Source of the DNA: Parvibaculum sp.
GTDB taxonomy: Bacteria > Pseudomonadota > Alphaproteobacteria > Parvibaculales > Parvibaculaceae
NCBI GenBank assembly: GCA_002694985.1
Contig: NZNS01000007.1
Coordinates: 43,188 to 107,187, forward strand
DNA length: 64,000 nucleotides
Direction: 5' to 3'
Shown here one piece after another: positions 1 to 9,396 of this stretch. The translations under genes were made by a program, and so were the position numbers. Below the pieces are notes generated by a model, which saw nothing but the letters and a program-made list of their open reading frames with translations, ran no database searches and was not told the DNA's origin. The stretch's first letter is position 1; each line of letters starts with the position of its first letter.

Positions 1-260
1 CGAGATATGGAGCGTGTATAGTCCAGGCCCGGCAAACCGCCCATCGCCGTTTCCAGTGGAAAAGTGATGCGTTGTTCCACTTCAACGGGCGAATAGCCGG
101 GAGCCGAGGTGTTTACCTGCACCTGAACATTGGTGATGTCAGGAACGGCATCGATCGGAAGGCGTGTAAAATTATAGGCGCCGAAGGCTGCGACAAAGGC
201 AACCGAGAGAAGCACGAGCCAGCGGTGCTCGACACAAAAGGAAACGATCCGTGCAATCAT
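1..260 (-). CDS. Heavy-metal RND efflux pump, inner-membrane permease (CzcA/CusA family), N-terminal part only
   Basis: The first 86 residues of a CzcA/CusA-type RND transporter are visible; the rest lies beyond the left edge. The reading starts at ATG (complement of 258-260). It shows one hydrophobic segment (about residues 12-30), then PIDAVPDITNVQVQV and a Pro-Gly-Tyr-Ser-Pro-x-Glu-Val-Glu stretch, both hallmarks of the heavy-metal-efflux RND N-terminus and first periplasmic loop. The family exports divalent or monovalent metal ions by proton antiport as the inner-membrane part of a tripartite pump. The gene sits 12 bp downstream of the adaptor gene and is last of the visible operon. Metal specificity cannot be judged because the transmembrane charged residues are outside the window. 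Confidence 0.9.
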   Translation of the reverse strand, partial: MIARIVSFCVEHRWLVLLSVAFVAAFGAYNFTRLPIDAVPDITNVQVQVNTSAPGYSPVEVEQRITFPLETAMGGLPGLDYTRSIS

Positions 261-272
261 GGGGTTCGCTCC

Positions 273-1352
273 TCAGTGTGCATGAGAGGCGGCGCTCTTG
301 CCGGCCTCTGCTTTCAAGATGAAGGCGTTACGCGATACATAAGCGCTGCCTGGAGCAAGCCCCTCGACGATCTCCACCGCGCCGGCATCGCTCCGGCCGA
401 TCTTCACTGGAAGCCGTTCGAACGAGCCTTCTTCGTCACCGGGCACATAGACAAAACTGTCCGCGCCCTCATAGAGAATTGCATCGCGCGCGACGACGAC
501 CTGAACCGTCTCGGATTTTTGTTCCACTGACGCCGTGACAAAGAGGCCGGGCTGAAGGCTTCCCTCGGGATTTGGCACGGTCGCGCGAGCGAGGACGCTT
601 TGCGTATCCTGCGCCGCTATGGGCGACACGTAGTCGACGACGGCCTCAACGGGAGAGGCCCCCGCTTCAGGCCGGAACGTAACGCGCTGTCCTTCGCTGA
701 CAAGACTCGCGTCATGGCGATGGACCTGGAGGTCAAGCCACACGGTCGACAGATCGGCAACCACCATCAGAGGGGAGTCCGTATCCGCGAATTGACCGGG
801 AGCAACGCTGCGTTGAACGATACGGCCTGCAATCGGCGAACGGAGCGCATAGGTTCGCATGCTCTCGTTGCTCTCAATGGAAAGCAGGACATCACCCTTC
901 GAAACGCTGCTGCCGAGGCGTCTTCCAACCTCCGTCACGATGCCGGGGAAGCGGGGCACGATATGGACCAGCCTGTCGAGATCCGGGCGAATGACGCCGA
1001 AGAGAGTGATGGATGGATTGATCGTGCCCGGACCCGCCTCGACAATTTCGATGTCCGCCTTTTCAATCTGCGCATCCGAGAGGACGACGTGCCCTTCTTC
1101 TTCGTCATGCCCACCTTCTTCGCTATGCCCTTCTGCTTCGTCATGCCCTCCTTCTTCGGCATGATCCTCGCTTCCATGCTCATCGGCATGTTGTCCGTCT
1201 TCATCTTCGAGGTGTTGTGCTTGCTCTTCCTTGCTTCCACTTTCGAGTGCAACGGGCTCGTCTCTCTCCGCCGCCAGAACGGGATACCCAGCGCAGCTGA
1301 AAACAAGGAGTGTAGCCAGAGCCTGCCACAAGGCGCGTTTCTTCATGTTCAT
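273..1352 (-). CDS. Efflux RND periplasmic adaptor (CzcB-like) with His/acid-rich metal-binding arm
   Basis: A 359-aa periplasmic adaptor (membrane fusion protein) linking the RND permease to the outer-membrane channel. Residues 1-27 form a signal peptide. Residues 47-88 are a low-complexity stretch of eight His alternating with Glu/Asp/Gly, in repeats of the type GGHDE-EGH, a plausible metal-capturing arm as in some CzcB proteins. After it come a barrel-sandwich hybrid (about 125-200, with SPIAGRIVQRSVAPGQF) and beta-barrel and membrane-proximal domains. It overlaps the upstream czcC-like gene by 4 bp (ATGA), so the two are translationally coupled. The His arm supports Zn/Co/Cd/Ni rather than an organic substrate, but the ion is an inference. 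Confidence 0.9.
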   Translation of the reverse strand: MNMKKRALWQALATLLVFSCAGYPVLAAERDEPVALESGSKEEQAQHLEDEDGQHADEHGSEDHAEEGGHDEAEGHSEEGGHDEEEGHVVLSDAQIEKADIEIVEAGPGTINPSITLFGVIRPDLDRLVHIVPRFPGIVTEVGRRLGSSVSKGDVLLSIESNESMRTYALRSPIAGRIVQRSVAPGQFADTDSPLMVVADLSTVWLDLQVHRHDASLVSEGQRVTFRPEAGASPVEAVVDYVSPIAAQDTQSVLARATVPNPEGSLQPGLFVTASVEQKSETVQVVVARDAILYEGADSFVYVPGDEEGSFERLPVKIGRSDAGAVEIVEGLAPGSAYVSRNAFILKAEAGKSAASHAH

Positions 1353-2617
1353 TTCAGCTCTCCTTCGGCAAACGGGCCGGTCAGGCTGTCAAGCGAGGCA
1401 TAGGCGTTCCGGCAAGCGAGGATTGCTTCCGTTGCCTGCAATCGGGCGTCGATCATGGTTTCCTGCGCACCCAGAAGATCGAGCACGCCGAAGCGGCCTC
1501 GCAGATACCCCTCTTCGATTTCGGCGGCGGTCTTTTCTGAAGCGGGAATGACCGAGCGGCTCAGCCGTGCGGCCACGCTGCAGCGGCTCGAATAGGTCGC
1601 GTAGACCTCTTGAAGTTCGCGGACGAGTTCGACCCTCACTTGCTGCGCATCGAGGTCGGCCTGAACGACCTGGCTCGCGGCAGCATCAATATTGCCTTGA
1701 TTGCGGTCGAAGACCGTAAGAGGAATGGAGACGGAGAACAGAAATGCGCTTTCGTCTGTGCCTGTGAAACGTCGAGCGCCCGCGCCAAGCGTCACATCCG
1801 GCGACGCATTCGATTTTTCAAGATCGAACGCGGCTCGGCGCTGACCGACGACCTGTCTTGCACCTCGAACGGTGGGGTGGTCGTCGAGCCGAGAAAGGAG
1901 TTCGGAAAATGCAGGCAGCGCTGCGTCGGGAATATCGAGAGCGCCTTTCGCTCTAACGGGCCGATAGACGGCTTCCGACCAGAGGGCGAGCAGGGCCTGC
2001 TCGGCGAAGCGTTGTTCTCTTTGCATTGCCTGAGCTTCAATTTCGGCAAGATCGAGTGTCAGAAGGCCTCGATTGAGATCGGCTTCAGACGACGCTCCAC
2101 GCTCGAAACGCTCGCGAAGTGCGGGAACAAGATCGCGGATGCGCGCCGCCGCGGCATTGGCCAGTTCCATATCGCGCTGCGCGGCGAGCAACCGGTTGAA
2201 GGCATGCGCGACCCGTTCACGAAGGCGCCGCTCAACGGCTTCTCTTTCGGCGGTGGCGACGGTCTCGGCCAGCCGCGAGGCCCCTATTCTGTTCTCACGC
2301 TTGCCGCCGGTCTCAATCAGTTGGGACAGGCCAATCGTCACGTCCGCCTCGTCCGTGCCAGCATAGGGCCCGGACCCAAGTATGTTTTCCACCTCCACCC
2401 CGACTTCGGGGTTGGGGAGAAGCGATGCCTGGCGCGTTTTAGCAGCACGCTCTGCTATCGTTTCGTCTGCGATGCGCACACTCGCATTCTGGGAAAGCGC
2501 CTTCTCGATGGCTTCATTCAGCGTCACTGATTCCGCCGAGAGAGCAGGCGAAACGAGTCCCGCCGACAAACAAATGCCGAGCAGAGCCCGCCGCCAATGG
2601 CGGTCAAAGCATTTCAT
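1349..2617 (-). CDS. TolC-family outer-membrane efflux protein (CzcC-like)
   Basis: A 422-aa outer-membrane factor of the CzCBA type. Residues 1-28 are a signal peptide (cleavage after a Ser-Pro-Ala-Leu-Ser-Ala sequence). The remainder is two OEP repeats rich in alpha-helical Ala/Arg/Glu segments, as expected for the periplasmic coiled-coil barrel. It forms the exit duct of the tripartite pump. It is the first pump gene of the operon and overlaps the adaptor gene by 4 bp. The small secreted protein gene starting at 2985 lies 53 bp upstream on the same strand and may be co-transcribed. Confidence 0.9.
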   Translation of the reverse strand: MKCFDRHWRRALLGICLSAGLVSPALSAESVTLNEAIEKALSQNASVRIADETIAERAAKTRQASLLPNPEVGVEVENILGSGPYAGTDEADVTIGLSQLIETGGKRENRIGASRLAETVATAEREAVERRLRERVAHAFNRLLAAQRDMELANAAAARIRDLVPALRERFERGASSEADLNRGLLTLDLAEIEAQAMQREQRFAEQALLALWSEAVYRPVRAKGALDIPDAALPAFSELLSRLDDHPTVRGARQVVGQRRAAFDLEKSNASPDVTLGAGARRFTGTDESAFLFSVSIPLTVFDRNQGNIDAAASQVVQADLDAQQVRVELVRELQEVYATYSSRCSVAARLSRSVIPASEKTAAEIEEGYLRGRFGVLDLLGAQETMIDARLQATEAILACRNAYASLDSLTGPFAEGELK

Positions 2618-2670
2618 GGATCACCTGTAGACAAATAGGGACGTTTGCTCCCAACCGGGAGCATTCGGAT

Positions 2671-2985
2671 TCAGGCGATCGGATTTTCGGGAGGAGGTCC
2701 TTCGGGTGACCGGGAGAGGCTTTCAACCAAAATGGCGCATGGTTTGAAAGCCAGGTCACTGGCGGTCGAGAGCTTCAGGTAATGCGCGCTTCCGAGCGTC
2801 ATGTGCTGGAATGCGTGGCAGACCTCGCAGGCTTCATCGAACGGAAGGTCGTCGCCAATGTCCATTCCTGCCGTAAGGACCAATTCATCAACCGTGCCTT
2901 CATAGAGCGGGGCTCCCGTCGAGCTGACGGACAACGCACTACAGAACAGGCTGACGATGATCAGACGGATCAGAGGAGAGAACAT
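2671..2985 (-). CDS. Small exported Cys/His protein upstream of the efflux operon, unrecognised
   Basis: A 104-aa protein I do not recognise. Residues 1-24 form a signal peptide or membrane anchor (a Leu-Phe-Cys sequence at 13-15 could be a weak lipobox). The mature part carries Cys53-Glu-Val-Cys56-His57 followed by His61 and His68, a spacing that could bind a metal ion, and ends in a Pro-rich tail. It lies 53 bp upstream of the czcC-like gene on the same strand, so a role in metal sensing, buffering or delivery in the periplasm is a reasonable inference but unproven. CXXCH could also hold a haem, though a single short domain with no downstream Met makes that less likely. Confidence 0.6.
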   Translation of the reverse strand: MFSPLIRLIIVSLFCSALSVSSTGAPLYEGTVDELVLTAGMDIGDDLPFDEACEVCHAFQHMTLGSAHYLKLSTASDLAFKPCAILVESLSRSPEGPPPENPIA

Positions 2986-3065
2986 GCTGGAATACTAACT
3001 GAGTTCGCAGATTTTGCAACCCGCTTTGGGGGCTGCCGCCGATCCTGATTAGCGAGCGCTATCTG

Positions 3066-3469
3066 GTGCCAACACAGGACGGCACTGAGGCACCCGGCGA
3101 GCTACTCAGCGCTCACGTTAATGAGCAAGCAAAGGGCGTTACGGCGATGGCCAGATTGGATGACGGGATTACGATCCATTGTACCATGCTCCTGTCGGAA
3201 GAGGATCTGACACTTTATCGAGAGAGCCCTGAAACTTTTTTGGCAAGTATGAGCCACAATGCAAGGTTGAACACCCGGTCGAACTCTACGAGGGGACACT
3301 CAAGGTCTACAACGCTAAGTGCGAAAAGCCAATCGAACGGATGAAGGGTCATATTGAATCAACAGCTTTGGCACACATGTCGCAAGATCAACTGCTGAAA
3401 TGCTACGCAGAGGGAGTCGCTCAAGGTGCGATGGCAGACATGAAGGATTGGAAAACTCGCGCTGATTAG
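3066..3469 (+). pseudogene. Small gene split by a -1 shift at a T6 run (frameshifted or programmed frameshift)
   Basis: Two adjoining frames read as one protein of about 134 aa. Frame A starts at GTG 3066 and runs to a run of six T (3236-3241). Frame B, shifted by -1, continues from there and ends at TAG 3467-3469 with a well-composed C-terminus (residues such as EHPVELYEGTLKVYNAKCEK). One missing T (seven to six) would explain it. Equally, the zero frame here is T TTT TTG, a canonical slippery heptamer. Left alone, frame A ends at 3344 after a Ser/Thr/Arg-rich tail that looks non-coding. I do not recognise the product. Codon use is less GC-rich than in the neighbours, which suggests acquired DNA. 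Confidence 0.5.
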
Positions 3470-3491
3470 ACCGACCCCGCAAATGCGATTT

Positions 3492-3521
3492 GATGTCCGC
3501 TTTTGGCGCAAAGCCGACATT
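3492..3521. repeat. Dispersed intergenic hairpin repeat (MSALxQKRT-type)
   Basis: An inverted repeat with arms TGTCCGCTTT (3494-3503) and AAAGCCGACA (3510-3519), one mismatch and a 6-nt loop. Read on the minus strand it gives Met-Ser-Ala-Leu-Arg-Gln-Lys-Arg-Thr, the signature of spurious small ORFs annotated many times in Rhizobiales genomes (recalled, not searched). It lies between the split gene and the DUF3489 module. It is probably a REP-like dispersed element rather than a gene. Confidence 0.45.
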
Positions 3522-3663
3522 CGGCGCCCACAAAGATGTTCGGGGAAGTTGATCCACACTTATGCTTGTATCGACTGGACTTCTGCCGCAAAGGAAGCAT
3601 CCATGCACAGGCGCCGAAGCGCGCAGGCCCCGAGAGAAGCCGGTCCGGGGCTTTCCGGGGTGA

Positions 3664-3699
3664 GGGCGCCTGATTGGCGGGCGCCTGGTCACACAGGAG
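3664..3699 (+). promoter_or_regulatory. Hairpin leader and RBS of the DUF3489 gene
   Basis: GGGCGCC occurs at 3664-3670 and again at 3679-3685; because GGCGCC is self-complementary the two copies can pair around a short loop. AGGAG at 3695-3699 lies 9 nt before the ATG at 3709. The hairpin directly upstream of the ribosome site may affect expression of the module. The rest of 3470-3708 holds the dispersed hairpin repeat and no supported gene. Confidence 0.4.
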
Positions 3700-3708
3700 C
3701 CCCGATCC

Positions 3709-3978
3709 ATGGCAACCCAGCAGAAATCGTCCAAAACCCCGGCCACAAAGACCAAAGCGCTGGCGGGCGGCAAGCTCGGCCAGATCATCCGTTTGTTGCA
3801 GCGCGCAAAGGGCGCCTCCATCGACGACCTCACCGATGCCACGGGTTGGCAGGCACATTCCGTACGAGGAGCAATTAGCGGGCGGCTGCGCAAGCGGCAT
3901 AGCCTTGCGGTGAGCGCAACGCGGGATGCGTCGCGCGGCCTTGTATACCGCCTGCCGAAGGCGGGAGGCACCCGATGA
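3709..3978 (+). CDS. DUF3489 domain protein (recombinase-associated)
   Basis: An 89-aa protein matching the DUF3489 pattern: a basic Lys/Thr-rich N-terminus (1-22), then a winged-helix-like unit with GGKLGQIIRLLQRAKGASIDDLTDATGWQAHSVRG split over about residues 20-55, and a C-terminal RGLVYRL strand. The helix-turn-helix character suggests DNA binding. It is the first gene of a three-gene unit; its stop overlaps the start of the DUF2924 gene (ATGA). The DUF3489-DUF2924-recombinase trio recurs in alphaproteobacteria, so a role as accessory or directionality factor for the recombinase is a fair inference without direct evidence. Confidence 0.8.
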   Translation: MATQQKSSKTPATKTKALAGGKLGQIIRLLQRAKGASIDDLTDATGWQAHSVRGAISGRLRKRHSLAVSATRDASRGLVYRLPKAGGTR

Positions 3979-4415
3979 GCAACATCGATCTCGACTTCGG
4001 CGACCTCACTATCAAGGAGCTTCGGCAGAGGTGGATGAAGGCCTTCGGCAAGCCGCCCCCGGCCCGCGCTAGCCGCGACCTGCTGGAACTTGGGATTAGC
4101 TGGCATATCCAAAGCAAGAAGTTCGGCGGCCTCGACCGCGCAACCCGCGAGCGGATCGCCGCACTCGCCACCGACCTGCAGTCCGGGAAGAAGCCCGGAT
4201 CGTCCCAGCGGCGAACCGATCTCAACCCAGGCGTCACGCTGGTTCGGGAGTGGAGCGGCCGAACCTTCCAGGTGCAGGTTCTCGAGAAGGGGTTCCTCTA
4301 CGACCATAAGGTCTGGGGGAGCCTCTCCGAGATCGCAAGAGAGATCACTGGTGCGCGATGGAACGGACCGAAGTTCTTCGGCCTCCGGCAGGTACAGAAG
4401 GAGGCTGCGTTGTGA
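3975..4415 (+). CDS. DUF2924 family protein
   Basis: A 146-aa protein of the DUF2924 family, recognised from the N-terminal ELRQRWMKAFGKPPPARASRDLL pattern split over residues 14-36, the predicted helical middle and the C-terminal Gly-Val-x-Leu-x-Arg-Glu-Trp, Tyr-Asp-His-Lys-Val-Trp-Gly-Ser-Leu-Ser motif and GARWNGPKFFGL. Its function is unknown; the basic character fits nucleic-acid contact. It overlaps the preceding gene by 4 bp, and its stop codon overlaps the GTG start of the recombinase, so the three proteins are probably made in fixed ratio. It is known almost only as a partner of this recombinase type. Confidence 0.85.
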   Translation: MSNIDLDFGDLTIKELRQRWMKAFGKPPPARASRDLLELGISWHIQSKKFGGLDRATRERIAALATDLQSGKKPGSSQRRTDLNPGVTLVREWSGRTFQVQVLEKGFLYDHKVWGSLSEIAREITGARWNGPKFFGLRQVQKEAAL

Positions 4416-6061
4416 GCAGCCGCAAGCTCCGCTGCGCTATCTACACCCGTAAGTCGACCGATGAGGGCCTCGACCAGGACTTCAACTCGCTGGAGGCCCA
4501 GAGGGAGTCCTGTACCGCCTACATAATGAGCCAGACCCACGAGGGCTGGGAGGCGCTCGACGCCCGATATGATGATGGCGGCTTCTCGGGCGGGAGCCTC
4601 GAGAGACCGGCACTCAGAGCTCTCATGGCCGATATCGAGAAGGGCCTCATCGACATCGTCGTGGTCTACAAGGTCGACCGGCTGACAAGGTCGCTTGCCG
4701 ACTTTGCAAAGCTCGTCGATCTCTTCGACCGGCAGAGGGTCTCATTCGTGTCGGTGACCCAGGCCTTCAACACTACGAACTCGATGGGGCGGCTCACCCT
4801 CAATGTTCTCCTCTCCTTTGCCCAGTTCGAGCGCGAGGTGACGGCCGAGCGCATAAGGGACAAGTTCCGTGCCTCCAAGGAGAAGGGTATGTGGATGGGC
4901 GGGCTGCCTCCGCTCGGCTATGACATCGACCATCGCAAGCTTGTCATCAATGGGCGCGAGGCCGAGCGGGTCCGCCTCATCTTCGAGCGCTATCTCGAGC
5001 TTGGTTCAGTGATGCGCCTCATGAAGGATCTGAAGTCTCTGGACATCCGCTCCAAGCGCTGGGTTACCCAGAAGGGTAACGCCAGAGGAGGCTCAACCTT
5101 TACCCGCGGCGCGCTTTACGCGCTGCTCCAGAATCCCGTCTATATCGGCCGCATCCGTCACAAGGACAAAGTCCATGATGGGCAGCATGAAGCGATCATC
5201 GATGATGAGGTCTGGGAAGCGGCCCAAAACCTCCTTGCGCGCAACCGCCATGAGAGCCGGACTAAAACGAATGCCAAATCCCCCTCGCTCCTTGCCGGCC
5301 TGCTCTTCCATGAAGATGGCGCAGCCTATCGGCCCCGCCAGGGCCGCAAGAAGGGCTGTAATCACCACTACTATGTCCATCCCTCCGGCACTTTGCCGGT
5401 CCATGAGATCGACAGTCTCGTCGCGAACGAACTAGTCAACCTGCTTGGGCGGCAGGCTACGCTCTGCCAGATCATCGGAACGGATGATCCGGTTCAAATG
5501 GATGTGGTCGGCTCAAAGGCCCAATCGACCTCTGCCGAGCTCAAACTCTGCCCCCGCAGGGACATCTTCCTTCAGATGGTCGACAAGGTGACGGTCGGCG
5601 AGAAGCAGATCTCGCTCGCCATCAATCGGCTTGGCCTCCAGTTCCTCCTCACCAACATCCCGGCTTCCGCACAAATCGAAGGCGGGGCAAAGACGCCTCA
5701 CATCATCAAACGAGCATTCCAGCTCAAGCGTTGCGGCAACGGCAGGAAGCTCATCCTCGGACAGAACAATGCCGATGACAGATCGCAGCCCGACCCGTCA
5801 CTGCTCAGAACCATCGCCCGGGCCCATGTCTGGTTCGGGGACCTCAGGTCCGGGCTCAGCTACAAGGAGATCGCTTCACGCGATGCAATCGACGAGCGAC
5901 TGGTCGCGCGCACCGTCCGCCTTGCCTTCCTTGCGCCCGATATAACAAAAGCAATCCTTGCCGGGCTCGAGTCCAAAGGCCTCACCTCGGAGCAGCTCGT
6001 GCGGCTCCCCAGACTCCCGGCAAGCTGGAACGAGCAGCGGAGCCTGCTCGGCTTCGACTGA
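4412..6061 (+). CDS. Large serine recombinase (resolvase/invertase family)
   Basis: A 549-aa site-specific DNA recombinase. The chosen start is GTG 4412: AAGGAGG lies 8 nt upstream, and an ATG at 4358 would put 18 unrelated residues ahead of the conserved core. The N-terminal resolvase domain has Tyr-Thr-Arg-Lys-Ser15, with Ser15 as the predicted nucleophile, and VYKVDRLTRS and FAQFEREVTAERIR motifs. A Recombinase domain follows (about 150-260), then a region where most large serine recombinases carry a zinc ribbon; here the expected CXXC pairs are missing. The C-terminal 200 residues include a helical DNA-binding stretch. It is the last gene of the DUF3489-DUF2924 unit. Whether the unit is still mobile is unclear; no flanking att repeats were found. 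Confidence 0.92.
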   Translation: MSSRKLRCAIYTRKSTDEGLDQDFNSLEAQRESCTAYIMSQTHEGWEALDARYDDGGFSGGSLERPALRALMADIEKGLIDIVVVYKVDRLTRSLADFAKLVDLFDRQRVSFVSVTQAFNTTNSMGRLTLNVLLSFAQFEREVTAERIRDKFRASKEKGMWMGGLPPLGYDIDHRKLVINGREAERVRLIFERYLELGSVMRLMKDLKSLDIRSKRWVTQKGNARGGSTFTRGALYALLQNPVYIGRIRHKDKVHDGQHEAIIDDEVWEAAQNLLARNRHESRTKTNAKSPSLLAGLLFHEDGAAYRPRQGRKKGCNHHYYVHPSGTLPVHEIDSLVANELVNLLGRQATLCQIIGTDDPVQMDVVGSKAQSTSAELKLCPRRDIFLQMVDKVTVGEKQISLAINRLGLQFLLTNIPASAQIEGGAKTPHIIKRAFQLKRCGNGRKLILGQNNADDRSQPDPSLLRTIARAHVWFGDLRSGLSYKEIASRDAIDERLVARTVRLAFLAPDITKAILAGLESKGLTSEQLVRLPRLPASWNEQRSLLGFD

Positions 6062-6356
6062 CTACACCCATCTCGGACAATCACGCCTGCGCGAGAGCGC
6101 GGGCGTCGTCGTTCCCGAACAATTGGGACAAACAACGCCGATACATCGCTGCATCGCGCTGCATCATTGTGCATCGGAAACGCGTGAAGCGGACCAGTTT
6201 GCGCCCGCCTGGAGAAACAGCCCCGGAACTGCGCTGAATTCCGCAACTGTCAGCGTCTCTGTGTGCGCCTGTGATGCAGAAATGCGCCGCAAGTCCGCGT
6301 GAACGCGGGTAGATTCCGGAGACGCCCTGGCGGTCGTGGATTTGCTAGGAGAGGAT

Positions 6357-8521
<2,165 letters not shown>

Positions 8522-8546
8522 ACGCGGCCTTGAGGAGAGTGGCGTC

Positions 8547-9200
8547 GTGACCAAAAGCGCCGTCACCGTTATCGCCATCGACGGCCCGGCCGCTTCAGGC
8601 AAGGGTACGCTCGCCCGCCAGATTGCCCGGCATTATGATTATGCCTATCTGGACACGGGCTCGCTTTACCGCGCGACCGGTCTGGCCGTATTGGCGGCGG
8701 GCGGCGACCCGAACGACGACGAGGCGGCCCTTGCCGCCGCACAGGCCCTCGACGCCGCCCATATAGACGAAGGCGCGATCAGGACGCGAGAAGCCGGAGA
8801 CGCGGCTTCCATCGTGGCGGTAAAACCTGCCGTCAGGGCCGCGATCCTCGATTTTCAGCGAGATTTCGCCGCTTCCCCGCCCGGTGGCAAAAAAGGGGCC
8901 GTTCTGGATGGGCGGGACATCGGAACCGTCGTCTGCCCGGACGCGACGGTGAAGCTTTTCGTGACCGCAAGCCCCGAAATCCGGGCGCACAGGCGCTGGC
9001 TTGAACTCAACAAATCGGGGGTGGAGGTCAGCGAGGCACAAATTCTGGAAGATGTGCGCGAGAGGGACCGCCGGGACGCCGAACGAGCGGTGAGCCCCAT
9101 GAGGCCCGCATCCGATGCACACTTGCTCGATACGTCCAATTTGAGTATAGAGGCGGCGTTCGACATGGCCGTCGCGATCATAGACAAAGCAATGAGTTAA
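8547..9200 (+). CDS. cmk: Cytidylate kinase
   Basis: A 217-aa CMP/dCMP kinase providing CDP for nucleic acid and phospholipid synthesis. The start is GTG 8547 with GAGGAG upstream. The P-loop GPAASGKGT lies at residues 13-21, followed by Asp-Thr-Gly-Ser-Leu-Tyr-Arg in the CMP-binding region, Leu-Asp-Gly-Arg-Asp-Ile-Gly-Thr-Val-Val and the lid stretch RDRRDAERAVSPM, all typical of the bacterial enzyme. It lies between aroA and rpsA, the standard operon order. Confidence 0.96.
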   Translation: MTKSAVTVIAIDGPAASGKGTLARQIARHYDYAYLDTGSLYRATGLAVLAAGGDPNDDEAALAAAQALDAAHIDEGAIRTREAGDAASIVAVKPAVRAAILDFQRDFAASPPGGKKGAVLDGRDIGTVVCPDATVKLFVTASPEIRAHRRWLELNKSGVEVSEAQILEDVRERDRRDAERAVSPMRPASDAHLLDTSNLSIEAAFDMAVAIIDKAMS

Positions 9201-9396
9201 GTGCGTTTTCGCCCGTCGGCGAGCGCGCTTTTTGGCATTGGCGAAAGATGATCGTGAACAGGTTGTGCGGACATATGTGCAACCCTTAACCGACACTGCC
9301 CAAATCCACATGCTCCCGGACAAACCACGATTTCGGGGGAAGACCGCCGGACCCAACCGTCGGCCGGAATAAAAGCACCGTCAGGAGACTTCTGCA

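Noticed and set aside
1090..1175. Repetitive stretch resembling a CRISPR or satellite
   Set aside because: The short repeats are the coding sequence of the His/Glu-rich arm of the adaptor protein; no spacers of regular length exist, and no CRISPR array was seen anywhere in the window.
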